Of a stretch of 64,000 nt of DNA, positions 19,083 to 28,634 are shown in pieces; the stretch's first letter is position 1; each line of letters starts with the position of its first letter. The notes under the pieces are model-generated. The model was not told the origin of the DNA. It saw only the letters and a list, made by a program, of their open reading frames with translations, and did not search any database. The DNA comes from Kordia periserrulae (GTDB lineage: Bacteria; Bacteroidota; Bacteroidia; Flavobacteriales; Flavobacteriaceae). The stretch covers positions 62,001-126,000 of the forward strand of contig NZ_QBKT01000001.1 in NCBI RefSeq assembly GCF_003054265.1. Direction: 5' to 3'. The translations under genes were made by a program, and so were the position numbers.

Positions 19083-21258
19083 TGCGCTAGTACATATCGT
19101 CCTTTGTTTTTTTGCGTGTGTATCATTGCATGCACAACAGGTTGCTGCAGACAGTATAAAAAAGCTCAATGATGAGGCTTTTGATTTGTCGCGCGATTAC
19201 AAGTTTGGGCAGGCACTTTCCTATAACTATCTCGCTATACAACACGCTTTAAAAAACGAAGATGACAACTCGCTTGCGTCTTCATATCATACCTTGGCAA
19301 ATACGTACAGGCGAATGCAATATTTTGGCAAAGCTGAAAAGTATTTCAAAAAATCATTGGCAATTTATCAAGAACTGCAAGACAAACGCCAAATTTTATT
19401 GGTATATCAAGATTTGGCGCGTACGTGTATGGATCAAGTTAAATATGCAGCCGCGCATCAATATTTACAAACGGGTTACGAGTTGGCAGCAACTTCCTCC
19501 GTAGTAGAAGATATCATGTTGCTCGATTGGGCAAAAATAGCACTACTGCAAGCGGAAAAACGCTATGATGATGTACTTGCTTTTGTAGAAAACGTAAAAC
19601 AAAGAGTAAAGGCTTCTACCGATAGCGAACTGTTTTACACTGCCCGAATGAACTATTTAGAATTTACGCAAGGTGATGCCTTTTTTAACTTGGGCGATTA
19701 TGAAAATGCGCAAAGATATTTAGAGAAACACATCAAAAATGAATACGTTCATGTAAATGATTTGGCGACTTCCTATCATCAATTGGGAATCATCTACGAA
19801 TCGCAAGGAAATATTGGAAAACAGCGAGAAGCAGAACTCAAATATCAGCAAAATCTCAAAAAGCAACTCGAAAACGATCAGCAGCGCTTGGAAGAGGAAT
19901 TGTTGGCAGATTATAGTTTGAGTGAGGAGCAACTCAAGTTGGATATTTTAGAAGAAAAAAACTATCAAAAAAGCATCATTGTCAACCGATTTAAAGTGGT
20001 ATTGGTGATTATTGCCTTGCTTTTGATTGGTTGTATCATTTTAGGAACGCTTATCATAAAAGCCATTTATAAAAAGATAAAAAGCAACCGACTTTTACGC
20101 ATTAAGTACAATAAGTTGGAAGAAGCCAAATTAAAAGCAGAAATGACTTCCAAAACAAAATCCAACTTCTTCTCCATGATGAGTCACGAATTGCGCACAC
20201 CTTTGTATGCGGTGACAGGAATTACGCATTTATTATTAGAAGAAAACCCAAGACCGTCGCAACAACAATACTTAAAATCGTTAAAATTTTCAAGCGACCA
20301 TTTGCTGTCTTTGGTGAATAATATATTGCAAGTCAACAAACTAGAAGACAACACCATTACCATTGGTGCGTCTACGTTCAACTTAAAAGCGAATATTGAC
20401 AACATCATCAAGTCGTTTGATTTGTTGATAAAAGATCGCGAAAACGAACTGCATATTGCGTATGATACGGAAATTCCAGAATTGCTAGTAGGTGACAGTT
20501 TAAAAATATCTCAAATTTTAATCAACTTAATCAGTAATGCTATCAAATTCACCAAAAAAGGAACCATTCGGTTAAGTGTTGAAAAAGTAGCAGAAACTGA
20601 AGAAGATGTGCAATTGCATTTTTGCGTGCAAGATACCGGCATTGGAATTCCGAAAGAAAAGCAAGAAAAAGTATTCGAAATGTTTTCGCAAAACCACAAT
20701 GTTGTGAACGAAGAATACCAAGGTTCTGGATTGGGATTGTCGATTGTAAAAAAATTATTGCAGTTGTACGATAGTGAAATTCATTTGGAAAGTAAAGTAA
20801 ATGTTGGGACTACGTTTACTTTTGATATTCGTTTTCCAAAAGCTACTGAACATACAGACACAAAAGCAGAAATTGATATTGAAGATGTTGATTTTAGTCA
20901 TTTAAAAATGTTGGTGGTAGACGATAATAAAATCAACCAAATGCTGACGCAAAAAATTCTTTCTACGAAAAAAATTGATGTCGATGTAGTAACCAGTGGC
21001 GCAGAAGCTATTGAAATTGTGAAGAACAAGCATTACGATTTAATTTTGATGGACATTCACATGCCCGAAATGGACGGTTACGAAGCGACTTCTGCCATTC
21101 GAAAATTCAACAAAAAAGTGCCGATTATTGCCTTTACCGCAGTTTCCTTAGATGACAGTCTGCCAAAAATCATCAACTCAGGAATGAACGATATGATTAT
21201 CAAACCGTTTGTAGCCTCGCAGTTATTTGCTTTGATACGAAAATATATGGAGGTTTAG
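19072..21258 (+). CDS. TPR hybrid histidine kinase 2
   Basis: 728 residues. Starts at GTG 19072 inside the previous gene (11-base overlap), giving a clean signal peptide (MKNNALVHIVLCFFACVSLHA). Periplasmic TPRs (about 30-270) are followed by a coiled region, one membrane helix (about 306-330), HisKA with H372 in SHELRTPLYAVTGI, HATPase with DTGIGIP and GSGLGLSIV, and a receiver with D661 in LMDIHMPEMDGY. All catalytic boxes are intact. Translational coupling to kinase 1 suggests both are made together; a phosphorelay or heterodimer is possible. It is closely similar to kinase 3 (26388-28589) over the HisKA region. Confidence 0.92.
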   Translation: MKNNALVHIVLCFFACVSLHAQQVAADSIKKLNDEAFDLSRDYKFGQALSYNYLAIQHALKNEDDNSLASSYHTLANTYRRMQYFGKAEKYFKKSLAIYQELQDKRQILLVYQDLARTCMDQVKYAAAHQYLQTGYELAATSSVVEDIMLLDWAKIALLQAEKRYDDVLAFVENVKQRVKASTDSELFYTARMNYLEFTQGDAFFNLGDYENAQRYLEKHIKNEYVHVNDLATSYHQLGIIYESQGNIGKQREAELKYQQNLKKQLENDQQRLEEELLADYSLSEEQLKLDILEEKNYQKSIIVNRFKVVLVIIALLLIGCIILGTLIIKAIYKKIKSNRLLRIKYNKLEEAKLKAEMTSKTKSNFFSMMSHELRTPLYAVTGITHLLLEENPRPSQQQYLKSLKFSSDHLLSLVNNILQVNKLEDNTITIGASTFNLKANIDNIIKSFDLLIKDRENELHIAYDTEIPELLVGDSLKISQILINLISNAIKFTKKGTIRLSVEKVAETEEDVQLHFCVQDTGIGIPKEKQEKVFEMFSQNHNVVNEEYQGSGLGLSIVKKLLQLYDSEIHLESKVNVGTTFTFDIRFPKATEHTDTKAEIDIEDVDFSHLKMLVVDDNKINQMLTQKILSTKKIDVDVVTSGAEAIEIVKNKHYDLILMDIHMPEMDGYEATSAIRKFNKKVPIIAFTAVSLDDSLPKIINSGMNDMIIKPFVASQLFALIRKYMEV

Positions 21259-21263
21259 ATTTT

Positions 21264-21350
21264 TAGACTGCTTTGCTTTTAGACTTCGCTGCGCTTTTTA
21301 GACTCGCTTCGCTTTTTGGACTTGCTTTGCTTTTAGACTCGCTTCGCTTT
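21264..21350. repeat. Five-unit AGACTYGCTTYGCTTTT tandem repeat
   Basis: Five imperfect 17-19 bp units built on AGACTCGCTTCGCTTTTT or AGACTTGCTTTGCTTTT follow the stop codon of kinase 2. Each unit can form only a tiny GCGAAGC-type fold. Same word family as at 4905, 5650 and 11322. Confidence 0.5.
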
Positions 21351-21429
21351 GGATTTTTAGAGTCACGAAACTAGATTGCTTCGCTTTTGGAGTCAGGACT
21401 TTTTCGGATAAGGTGTATAGTATTAGAAA

Positions 21430-21535
21430 CGTCATTTCGAGTGATTTTCGCTAGAAAATTGTATCGAGAAATGCTATGAAATGTTGAATGTTGGATGTTG
21501 AATGTTGAATTGATTCGAAGGTCAACTTGTAAAGT
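21430..21535. repeat. 106-bp spacer repeat, copy 1, with hairpin element
   Basis: 106 bases identical to 21564-21669. It opens with a dispersed hairpin element (21430-21475): TTCGAG, then ATTTTC-gcta-GAAAAT, then TATCGAGAA. It continues with a TGTTGAA-type heptamer run (ATGTTGAATGTTGGATGTTG). Confidence 0.8.
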
Positions 21536-21563
21536 TAGATAACATATCGTTATGTAAAAAAAT

Positions 21564-21669
21564 CGTCATTTCGAGTGATTTTCGCTAGAAAATTGTATCG
21601 AGAAATGCTATGAAATGTTGAATGTTGGATGTTGAATGTTGAATTGATTCGAAGGTCAACTTGTAAAGT
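21564..21669. repeat. 106-bp spacer repeat, copy 2, with hairpin element
   Basis: Identical to 21430-21535 with a 134-base period. The hairpin element is at 21564-21609. The whole 756-base spacer 21259-22014 holds no gene: it contains short repeats, these two copies, and the GGTTC/GAACC cluster. Confidence 0.8.
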
Positions 21670-21791
21670 GGGCAACAATCTTTATGGAAAAAAATCATAT
21701 ACCAAAAAAACATTGGCACATTTTCAAATTATCAAATTATCAAATTAACACATTAAAAAACCATTGATACATTAGTACATTAAAAAAATCC

Positions 21792-21909
21792 GGTTCTCCG
21801 AGGAGTTTACCCCCTAAACGAACCCCTTTTATCCGGTTCTGAACCTCTTTTTACAGGTTCCGAACCACTTCGAAGCACTTCCGTAACCGCTTTTAATGGT
21901 TAAAGAACC
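21792..21909. repeat. Cluster of GGTTC/GAACC inverted pentamers
   Basis: Two 11-bp palindromes, GGTTCTGAACC at 21835-21845 and GGTTCCGAACC at 21856-21866, are spaced exactly 21 bases apart. Extra half-sites lie at 21792 (GGTTC), 21820 (GAACC) and 21905 (GAACC). They sit about 100-220 bases past the 3' end of the TIR gene. Could be an operator-like site or the remains of a structured element. Confidence 0.5.
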
Positions 21910-22014
21910 TCTGCAAATCCTTAAATAACCTAAATAAGTCTTTATATAACCTCAAAAAGATATTGACACATAAAAAAATACATTAGAGCATTTTCAAATT
22001 GTCACATTGACATA

Positions 22015-24936
22015 TTAAATATCTCTCAAAATTTTATTTACAATCTTAGTCAATTGTTCGTCTAAAATCCCCAATCGGCTCGCTTCTTTTAGAGTAATTA
22101 ATTTTTCTTCTTTATTTCCTGTAATTCTATTTTCAATTCTAGTATACATCCCATATTGATATGTCCCTAACTTAGCTATATTTTTTTGTCTCTCCAACAT
22201 ATTTTCTTCATTAAAATTCTCTAAGCCTGGAAATTCACTAACCACAATACAATAAACTTTTTTGTTAGATCCATCTGCAATTGCATCCATTGTTTTATGT
22301 ACTTCCTGTTCTAAAATATATTTTGAATTAAAAAAATTAATCGACAACATAAAAATTACCATATCACTTTCGTGGAGTTCATACTGAATCTGATTGTGCC
22401 ATTTGCCGATGGTGATGTCTTCGCAACTCCAATTATCAGCTATATCAAACAGTTTGAGTATGTTTAAATGCTTGCGTAGCTCGTCTTTGTATTCCACATC
22501 TTTTCGGGAGTAGGAAATGAATATTTTTTTCATTTTTTTGATATTTGGATTGATTAAAAGATTGTAATTTTTGAAGTTTTTACCATCAACTGAAATATAC
22601 ATATCTGAGGGTGTAATTACCCCTATATTTGTATTTTTAAGTAATGCTAATATCCCAATTTCATTATATACATTTTTTGTAGTTTTATTTGTTAATAGCT
22701 CATCACTTCCTTTCTTAATAATCGGAGGTACTTCCTTACCCCAATATAAAAACATAATTTCTTGAAATATTCGTTGAACTACTTTATTTATGCTAATACC
22801 TGTTCTAATTGATTTAATAGAGACGGAAATCATCAATTTTGAAAAATCTAGCTGTATCCATACTTTAAATTTTCTATCCAACGTAAAAATTAATTGATCA
22901 CGCCAGTAATATTTGTTATCTAAATTTTGTCCAAAATGACAAATTAACTGATTAATAAGTCCAAATGGGATAAAATGTTTAAACTGTAAAATAAAAGTTG
23001 GTTCAACTGCAAAAAACAATAAATTATAAATTACATCATCTTCAGATGATAGTGGCAAATAATTGGGAATGATATACTCTTTATTATATTTATCAAAAAA
23101 TAATATTTTCTCAGTAAGTAGTAAACGTTCCATTTCAGAGTCTATATTAAGTTTTTCAAATTCTTCAATTGTAAGTCTTCCTTTGTACTTTAGAATTATA
23201 TTTTTATTAAGTATAGTTTCATGAATTTTTGTAACTGTTGCCTCAGGGTTTAGCCAAGCTACGTCCTTCAATACAGGGTCATTTTTATAATACAACAAAA
23301 TTCCCTTGCGTGACAGTTGCTCCAAATCGGCTCGTAAAGCATCTTCTCTATCTTTTTCCGTAAAATCAGCCGTAACTTCCCGTTTATAATATTGTATAAT
23401 GGTATTTAATGAAACTGCTTTTGAACTTTTTTTGTTAATGATATAGCTCAAAAACTCTGGAAACCATACAGGCACTTTTTTCTCTTCGGAATGTTGTGTT
23501 ACGGTATGCCAAAAAGAAGCCTCTACATATTTCAGTGATGCTTCATTTTTTAAAGTTTTGTAATCTTTATTGAGCGAAATATAAAACTCGTCCACGATAT
23601 TATGAGCATTGTAATCTTCTTTCCAATTATTTTTTTGATGTATATCTGCATAAGTTTGAATAAGTAATAATGGATCAGTATACTGACTGATATCATTATA
23701 CTGTTTAAAAAATACATATTTTAGTTGAGCTAACCAGTAGCTTCGGTTGTAATTCCGCATACTAAATTTATTACTTCCCCCATATATGGATTTATTTTCA
23801 TCACTAGCAGCATTCCAAACTAAAATATTTACAGCTTCTTGAGTAAAAAATGCTCTGTGTACACCATGATAATAATCTTGTCCGCCAAAGTCATAGAAAA
23901 TAGCCTTTGGTAAATTGTAGTTTATAGTAGTTTTAGAATGTACAACCGACAATACATTTGTGCTAGTATTTTTAATAGTATGCACCTCAGAATGTTGTTG
24001 TGTTTGTAAATATTTGAGTAGTGTAGATTTCCCTGAAGCATGATTTCCTAATAACATTACTTTTACGGGTAGTTCAATGTTAATTTGATTTTCTTTTAGC
24101 TTTTGTAATTCACTTTTGACAATGTCCAAATGATTCTCTCTCCAGTTTAAATTCAAATTTGAAGATTTAATAAATGGATTCCCACTAACATTCAAGTATT
24201 TTAATTTGTTTAGTCTAAGTAAAGGATTTATAATTTTAATATCTGAAACTTCATTATATGAAATATTTAATACTGAAAGATTCGTGAGCGATTCAAGATT
24301 TTCAATTTTTGAAATTTGATTAGATGAAAAATCCAATTCTGAAAGATTCGTTAGTTTTTCAAGATTTTCGATTTTTGAAATGTGATTAGATGAAATATAT
24401 AATTTTAAAAGATTGGTTAAGTTTTCGAGGCTTTCAATTTTTGAAATATTATTATTTGAAATATCAAATTCTAAAAGATTCGTTAGCGTCTCTAGGTATT
24501 CAAGTTTTGAAATTTTATTATATGAAATGTATAATTCTGAAAGATTCGTTAGTTTTTCAAGATTTTCGATTTTTGAAATGTGATTAGATGAAATATATAA
24601 TTTTAAAAGATTGGTTAAGTTTTCGAGGCTTTCAATTTTTGAAATATTATTATTTGAAATATCAAATTCTGAAAGATTTGTTAGTTTTTCAAGGTTTTCA
24701 ATTTTTGAAATATCATTATTTGAAATACCCAATTTGGAAAGGTTTGTTAGTTTTTCTAAGTGTTCAATTTTTGAAATTTGATTATCATTCAAGTTCAAAC
24801 CAATAATTTCTTGTTCATCGTTTAAAAAATATAGGTTTGAGTTTCTCCAGTACATAATTTCTTTTTCATCCTTCGTCTCCTCCAACGTAATCCCATACGC
24901 CGCTTCCAACTCCAAAATCTCCTGTGGTTTGCTCAT
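22015..24936 (-). CDS. LRR-Roc-COR-TIR protein (Roco family with TIR effector)
   Basis: 973 residues from the ATG at 24936 (MSKPQEIL); an in-frame ATG at 24975 would add 13. Order: short N-terminal part, about nine 22-residue SDS22-like leucine-rich repeats (about 47-250, LTNLSELYISxNxISKIENL), Roc GTPase with P-loop GNHASGKST (297-305) and DFGGQ switch (349-353), COR-like region (about 470-780), and a C-terminal TIR domain (802-940) beginning KKIFISYSRKD. The TIR has WSCEDITIGKWHNQIQYEL, SDMVIFMLS, and Glu 878 in SKYILEQE at the place of the NADase catalytic Glu. Architecture is that of a bacterial NLR-like sensor: LRR recognition, GTPase switch, NAD-cleaving or signalling TIR. It stands alone, flanked by repeat-rich spacers, AT-richer than neighbours, which suggests transfer. 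A developmental signalling role is also possible. Confidence 0.9.
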   Translation of the reverse strand: MSKPQEILELEAAYGITLEETKDEKEIMYWRNSNLYFLNDEQEIIGLNLNDNQISKIEHLEKLTNLSKLGISNNDISKIENLEKLTNLSEFDISNNNISKIESLENLTNLLKLYISSNHISKIENLEKLTNLSELYISYNKISKLEYLETLTNLLEFDISNNNISKIESLENLTNLLKLYISSNHISKIENLEKLTNLSELDFSSNQISKIENLESLTNLSVLNISYNEVSDIKIINPLLRLNKLKYLNVSGNPFIKSSNLNLNWRENHLDIVKSELQKLKENQINIELPVKVMLLGNHASGKSTLLKYLQTQQHSEVHTIKNTSTNVLSVVHSKTTINYNLPKAIFYDFGGQDYYHGVHRAFFTQEAVNILVWNAASDENKSIYGGSNKFSMRNYNRSYWLAQLKYVFFKQYNDISQYTDPLLLIQTYADIHQKNNWKEDYNAHNIVDEFYISLNKDYKTLKNEASLKYVEASFWHTVTQHSEEKKVPVWFPEFLSYIINKKSSKAVSLNTIIQYYKREVTADFTEKDREDALRADLEQLSRKGILLYYKNDPVLKDVAWLNPEATVTKIHETILNKNIILKYKGRLTIEEFEKLNIDSEMERLLLTEKILFFDKYNKEYIIPNYLPLSSEDDVIYNLLFFAVEPTFILQFKHFIPFGLINQLICHFGQNLDNKYYWRDQLIFTLDRKFKVWIQLDFSKLMISVSIKSIRTGISINKVVQRIFQEIMFLYWGKEVPPIIKKGSDELLTNKTTKNVYNEIGILALLKNTNIGVITPSDMYISVDGKNFKNYNLLINPNIKKMKKIFISYSRKDVEYKDELRKHLNILKLFDIADNWSCEDITIGKWHNQIQYELHESDMVIFMLSINFFNSKYILEQEVHKTMDAIADGSNKKVYCIVVSEFPGLENFNEENMLERQKNIAKLGTYQYGMYTRIENRITGNKEEKLITLKEASRLGILDEQLTKIVNKILRDI
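24335..24472. repeat. 138-bp perfect repeat in LRR coding part, copy 1
   Basis: Identical base for base to 24533-24670, period 198 bases, which is three 66-base LRR units. It reflects recent duplication of a three-repeat block inside the TIR gene. Confidence 0.85.
24533..24670. repeat. 138-bp perfect repeat in LRR coding part, copy 2
   Basis: Second copy of the segment at 24335-24472, encoding residues such as LEKLTNLSELYIS and NHISKIENL again in the protein. Confidence 0.85.
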
Positions 24937-25365
24937 GCTTGTCTTGTATTTTATGTTATACGAAACAAGATACAAATTTGTAGGAAAAAATAAGTAGCTA
25001 CTGTAAAGTGTTTATTAAAAATTCTAAAGATTTTAATTGATAATCGATATCGTAATAATCGTTGGCGAAAATAAAAAAGTACAGTTTATTTTTGAGCCTA
25101 AAATCTATATTACTTTACTTCGACAAGCTAAAAATGAACGCTTTTGGAGTCTGGACTTTTTTTAACCTTTACGTCTCATAGCACTTCTCCATACAATTTT
25201 CCTGCATTTCAACAAGCTCAATAACAAGAAAACCACGCGAAGTGACGGTTGGTTGTTTTTCAAATTGACTTTGCACCTAAAACTTCTAACCATCTTAACT
25301 ACGAAGTTTGACAAAATATTCCATTCAAAAAACGTAATTTTACAGTTCTAAATTGAAGCATCCGC
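24937..25365. other. Spacer with a degenerate hairpin element, no gene seen
   Basis: This 429-base AT-rich spacer separates the divergent TIR gene and gap. Around 25171-25250 it contains a decayed relative of the dispersed hairpin element in reverse orientation (CTTCTCCATACAATTTTCC and GCGAAGTGACGG). Before gap, TTTG at 25307 and TAATTTTA at 25335 resemble a promoter but with a 24-base spacer. Confidence 0.4.
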
Positions 25366-26361
25366 ATGATACGAATTGCCATTAATGGATTTGGCCGCAT
25401 TGGTCGAAATGTATTCCGCTTATTACTCAATCATCCCACTATAAAAGTTGTTGTGATTAATGATATTGCTGACACACGTACTTTAAGTCATTTGTTGAAG
25501 TATGATAGTATTCACGGTGTGTTGCCGAATACTGTCAGCCATACCGCCACCGAAATTTTGGTAGATGAACTCGTTTTTCCTGTGACGAATGTTTCAGATA
25601 TTACACAATTGAATTGGCAAGCATACGATGTAGATTTTGTAGTAGAAGCTACTGGAAAGTTTAAAACCGAAGCCTTGCTACAACATCATATTACAAAGGG
25701 TGCAAAAAAAGTGATTTTATCCGTTCCACCAGAAGATGACGAAATCAAAATGGTGGTTTTAGGTGTAAATGAGCATATTTTAGACGGTTCGGAAACCATC
25801 ATTTCCAATGCTTCCTGTACTACAAACAATGCTGCGCCAATGGTAAAAATCATCAATGAATTGTGTGGCATTGACCAAGCGTATATCACAACGATTCACT
25901 CATACACTACCGACCAAAGTTTGCACGATCAACCGCATCGTGATTTGCGTCGTGCGCGCGGAGCTAGCCAAAGCATTGTACCCACCACTACAGGTGCTGC
26001 CAAAGCGTTGACTAAAATATTTCCGAACCTTTCAGATGTGATTGGCGGTTGCGGAATTCGTGTGCCTGTACCCGATGGTTCGTTGACAGATATTACGTTT
26101 AACGTACAAAAAGAAACCTCTATCGAAGAAATAAACGCTGCATTCAAAGAAGCCGCAGAAACGTATTTAAAAGGCATACTTTCGTATACTGAAGATCCAA
26201 TAGTTTCGGTGGATGTGATTGACAATCCGTATTCCTGCACCTTTGATTCGCTGATGACTTCTGTAATAGGAAAAATGGTCAAAGTCGTAGGTTGGTATGA
26301 TAATGAAATCGGCTATTCCAACAGATTAATTGATTTAATGTTATATATTTCAAATAAATAA
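25366..26361 (+). CDS. gap: Type I glyceraldehyde-3-phosphate dehydrogenase
   Basis: 331 residues, standard length. Oxidises glyceraldehyde-3-phosphate to 1,3-bisphosphoglycerate with NAD(P). The Rossmann motif INGFGRIGRNVFRL starts the protein, the catalytic Cys is C151 in SNASCTTNN, and the C-terminal WYDNEIGYSNRLIDL is typical. The sequence is somewhat away from the main glycolytic GapA type (for example NDIADTRTLSHLLKYDSIHG); a flavobacterium usually has more than one gap gene, so this may be a secondary or gluconeogenic isozyme. Only 26 bases separate it from kinase 3, which could be read through from it. Confidence 0.95.
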   Translation: MIRIAINGFGRIGRNVFRLLLNHPTIKVVVINDIADTRTLSHLLKYDSIHGVLPNTVSHTATEILVDELVFPVTNVSDITQLNWQAYDVDFVVEATGKFKTEALLQHHITKGAKKVILSVPPEDDEIKMVVLGVNEHILDGSETIISNASCTTNNAAPMVKIINELCGIDQAYITTIHSYTTDQSLHDQPHRDLRRARGASQSIVPTTTGAAKALTKIFPNLSDVIGGCGIRVPVPDGSLTDITFNVQKETSIEEINAAFKEAAETYLKGILSYTEDPIVSVDVIDNPYSCTFDSLMTSVIGKMVKVVGWYDNEIGYSNRLIDLMLYISNK

Positions 26362-26387
26362 GTATTTTTGAATAAATTGAATACTTC

Positions 26388-28589
26388 ATGGTGTGTAAAG
26401 TAAAACACATTTTATATTTCTTGTTTGCTTTATTCTCTGTATCGTCCATAGCACAATCTAAAGAACAAATTAAGGACAGTATAGAGCGCTCATTCATTGA
26501 AGTGTACGAATTCAAAAAGAAAGCTAAAATGAGCAGCGCACTGGAAAAGCTGACGACCATTTTAGATTTATCCGATACTATTCAAGATCAAAAAAGTAAG
26601 GCGCGCGCTTACATGCTACGTGCAGAAATTGGTGTGGAAGAAAACTACAATAATTTCAATCCGGAAGAGATAGAAGATTATTTAGTACGAGCAAAAGAAC
26701 TTCAAGAAGAAATCAACGATTCGCTCGGATTGGGTTATAATTTTGTCCTACGCGCGTTAACGGCAACTCGAAATACGTCTTATAGTAATGCTGATAAATA
26801 TTTTGAAGAAGCAGAAGCTATTTTTGATAAATTTCAATCCATTGATGATATCAACAAGCTGAAATACTACCGTGGATTATTTTATTTGAGTCAAGGCATC
26901 AACGGTCGCGCCATTGAACGTTTTGAAAATTCGCTTCCTATCAACGACCCGTACCAGCCAAATTACTTGCGCTCCAAAGTACATCTGAATCTGGCGAAAG
27001 CTTATAAAAACATCAAGCAATACGACAACGCAAAGTTAAATGCTGAAACTGCATTGAAAATTGCCAATTCGTACGATTTTCCTGTTATCAAACTGCAAAG
27101 CACACAAATTATCAGTGATACCTACGCTGGTTTGGGCGATTTGGAAAATGCGTATGCCTATCAAGGACGCTATATTCAAATCAAGGATTCCATCTTTAAT
27201 ATTAACAATTTGCAAAGTATGGCAGAAGCGAATGCGTACTTTGACAATGAATTCCACAAACGTCATATTAAAGAATTGGAGCGTCAGTACGAAGATTCCA
27301 ACCAAAAAGGAAAACGGAATAAATTGACGTCTATTTTGAGTTCGGCGCTGCTGATTATTATTTCGTTATTAACGATTTCACTCTACCGAAACAATCAAAT
27401 TAAGGTAAAAACCAACAATTTATTACTAAAGAAAAACTCAGAATTACAATTGGCAAAAGACAATGCGGAAAAAGCGATGAAAGCCAAAGCGCAGTTTTTA
27501 TCAACCGTAACGCACGAACTTCGAACGCCATTGTATGCAGTGACAGGTTTGACACACTTGTTACTGGAAGAAAACCCAAGTGAAAGTCAAAAAGAGCACT
27601 TAAAATCGTTGAAGTTTTCTGGAGATTACTTGTTGACGTTTATCAACGATATTTTACAAGTAAACAAAATTGAAGCACGAAAATTAGCCGTTGAAAAAGC
27701 GCCGTTAAATCTTAAAAAAGTGCTGAATGACGTCGTGAATTCGCTCACACAAACTTCCAAAGAAAACAACAACAAGATTATTTTAAATATTGATAAAAGT
27801 ATTCCTGAAAAGCTTGTGGGTGACTATTTAAAAATGTCGCAAGTATTCATCAACCTCATTAGTAATGCTTTAAAATTTACGAAAGATGGTATTGTTGAAA
27901 TTTCTGCGAGAGTGTTGGAAGAAGATGACGAGCAACAACTTATTCAGTTTGAAATAACAGACAACGGAATCGGGATTTCCAAAGAAATGCAGGAGAATAT
28001 TTTTGATAGCTTCTCGCAAGGTTCTGTGCAAATCAACCGTAAATATGGCGGAACTGGTTTAGGATTGACCATTGTGAAGAGTTTGCTCGAATTGTTAGAA
28101 AGTGATATTCAACTCGAAAGTAAACTTGGAGAAGGTTCTACGTTCCGTTTTGCGTTGCCTTTAGAAAAACTAGCGCCAGAAGCATCGGAAGCAGACATCG
28201 CTATTACGGAGAAAACCGATTTAAAAAGCAGACAGTTTAAGGTACTCTTGGTAGAGGACAATAAAATTAACCAAGTTATTACCAAGAAAATTATCGCCAA
28301 GCAAAATATGACTTGTGATATTGCAGACGATGGTTATCAGGCAATTGACTACGCACGTAGCAATCGTTACGACTTTATTTTGATGGACATTCACATGCCT
28401 GGTATTAGTGGTGTAGAAGCCACGAAGGAAATTCGAAAATTTGATGTGTCAACCCCAATTATTGCGCTTACGGCGATTTCTTTAGATGAAAACAAAGGCG
28501 ATTTCCTAAAAAACGGTTTCAACGAAGTTATTTCCAAACCATTTGATCCTGAGGTTTTCTATCAGAAAATATCCAACATTCTCTCCTAA
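26388..28589 (+). CDS. TPR hybrid histidine kinase 3
   Basis: 733 residues, paralogue of the kinases at 16866 and 19072. Signal peptide (about 1-22), periplasmic TPRs (about 60-285), membrane helix (about 312-332), HisKA with H376 in THELRTPLYAVTGL, HATPase with DNGIGIS and GTGLGLTIV, and receiver with D667 in LMDIHMPGISGV. All catalytic boxes are intact. The three kinases share the same order and spacing, so they arose by duplication; the TIR-gap block now lies between the second and third. Confidence 0.92.
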   Translation: MVCKVKHILYFLFALFSVSSIAQSKEQIKDSIERSFIEVYEFKKKAKMSSALEKLTTILDLSDTIQDQKSKARAYMLRAEIGVEENYNNFNPEEIEDYLVRAKELQEEINDSLGLGYNFVLRALTATRNTSYSNADKYFEEAEAIFDKFQSIDDINKLKYYRGLFYLSQGINGRAIERFENSLPINDPYQPNYLRSKVHLNLAKAYKNIKQYDNAKLNAETALKIANSYDFPVIKLQSTQIISDTYAGLGDLENAYAYQGRYIQIKDSIFNINNLQSMAEANAYFDNEFHKRHIKELERQYEDSNQKGKRNKLTSILSSALLIIISLLTISLYRNNQIKVKTNNLLLKKNSELQLAKDNAEKAMKAKAQFLSTVTHELRTPLYAVTGLTHLLLEENPSESQKEHLKSLKFSGDYLLTFINDILQVNKIEARKLAVEKAPLNLKKVLNDVVNSLTQTSKENNNKIILNIDKSIPEKLVGDYLKMSQVFINLISNALKFTKDGIVEISARVLEEDDEQQLIQFEITDNGIGISKEMQENIFDSFSQGSVQINRKYGGTGLGLTIVKSLLELLESDIQLESKLGEGSTFRFALPLEKLAPEASEADIAITEKTDLKSRQFKVLLVEDNKINQVITKKIIAKQNMTCDIADDGYQAIDYARSNRYDFILMDIHMPGISGVEATKEIRKFDVSTPIIALTAISLDENKGDFLKNGFNEVISKPFDPEVFYQKISNILS

Positions 28590-28634
28590 CACATTAACAA
28601 ATATTTAGCTATCAAAAAAACAACGATATAGTTG

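Noticed and set aside
24390-24806. Plus-strand frames opposite the LRR region
   Set aside because: They are mirror images of the 66-base LRR repeats; the repetitive coding strand is the minus strand.
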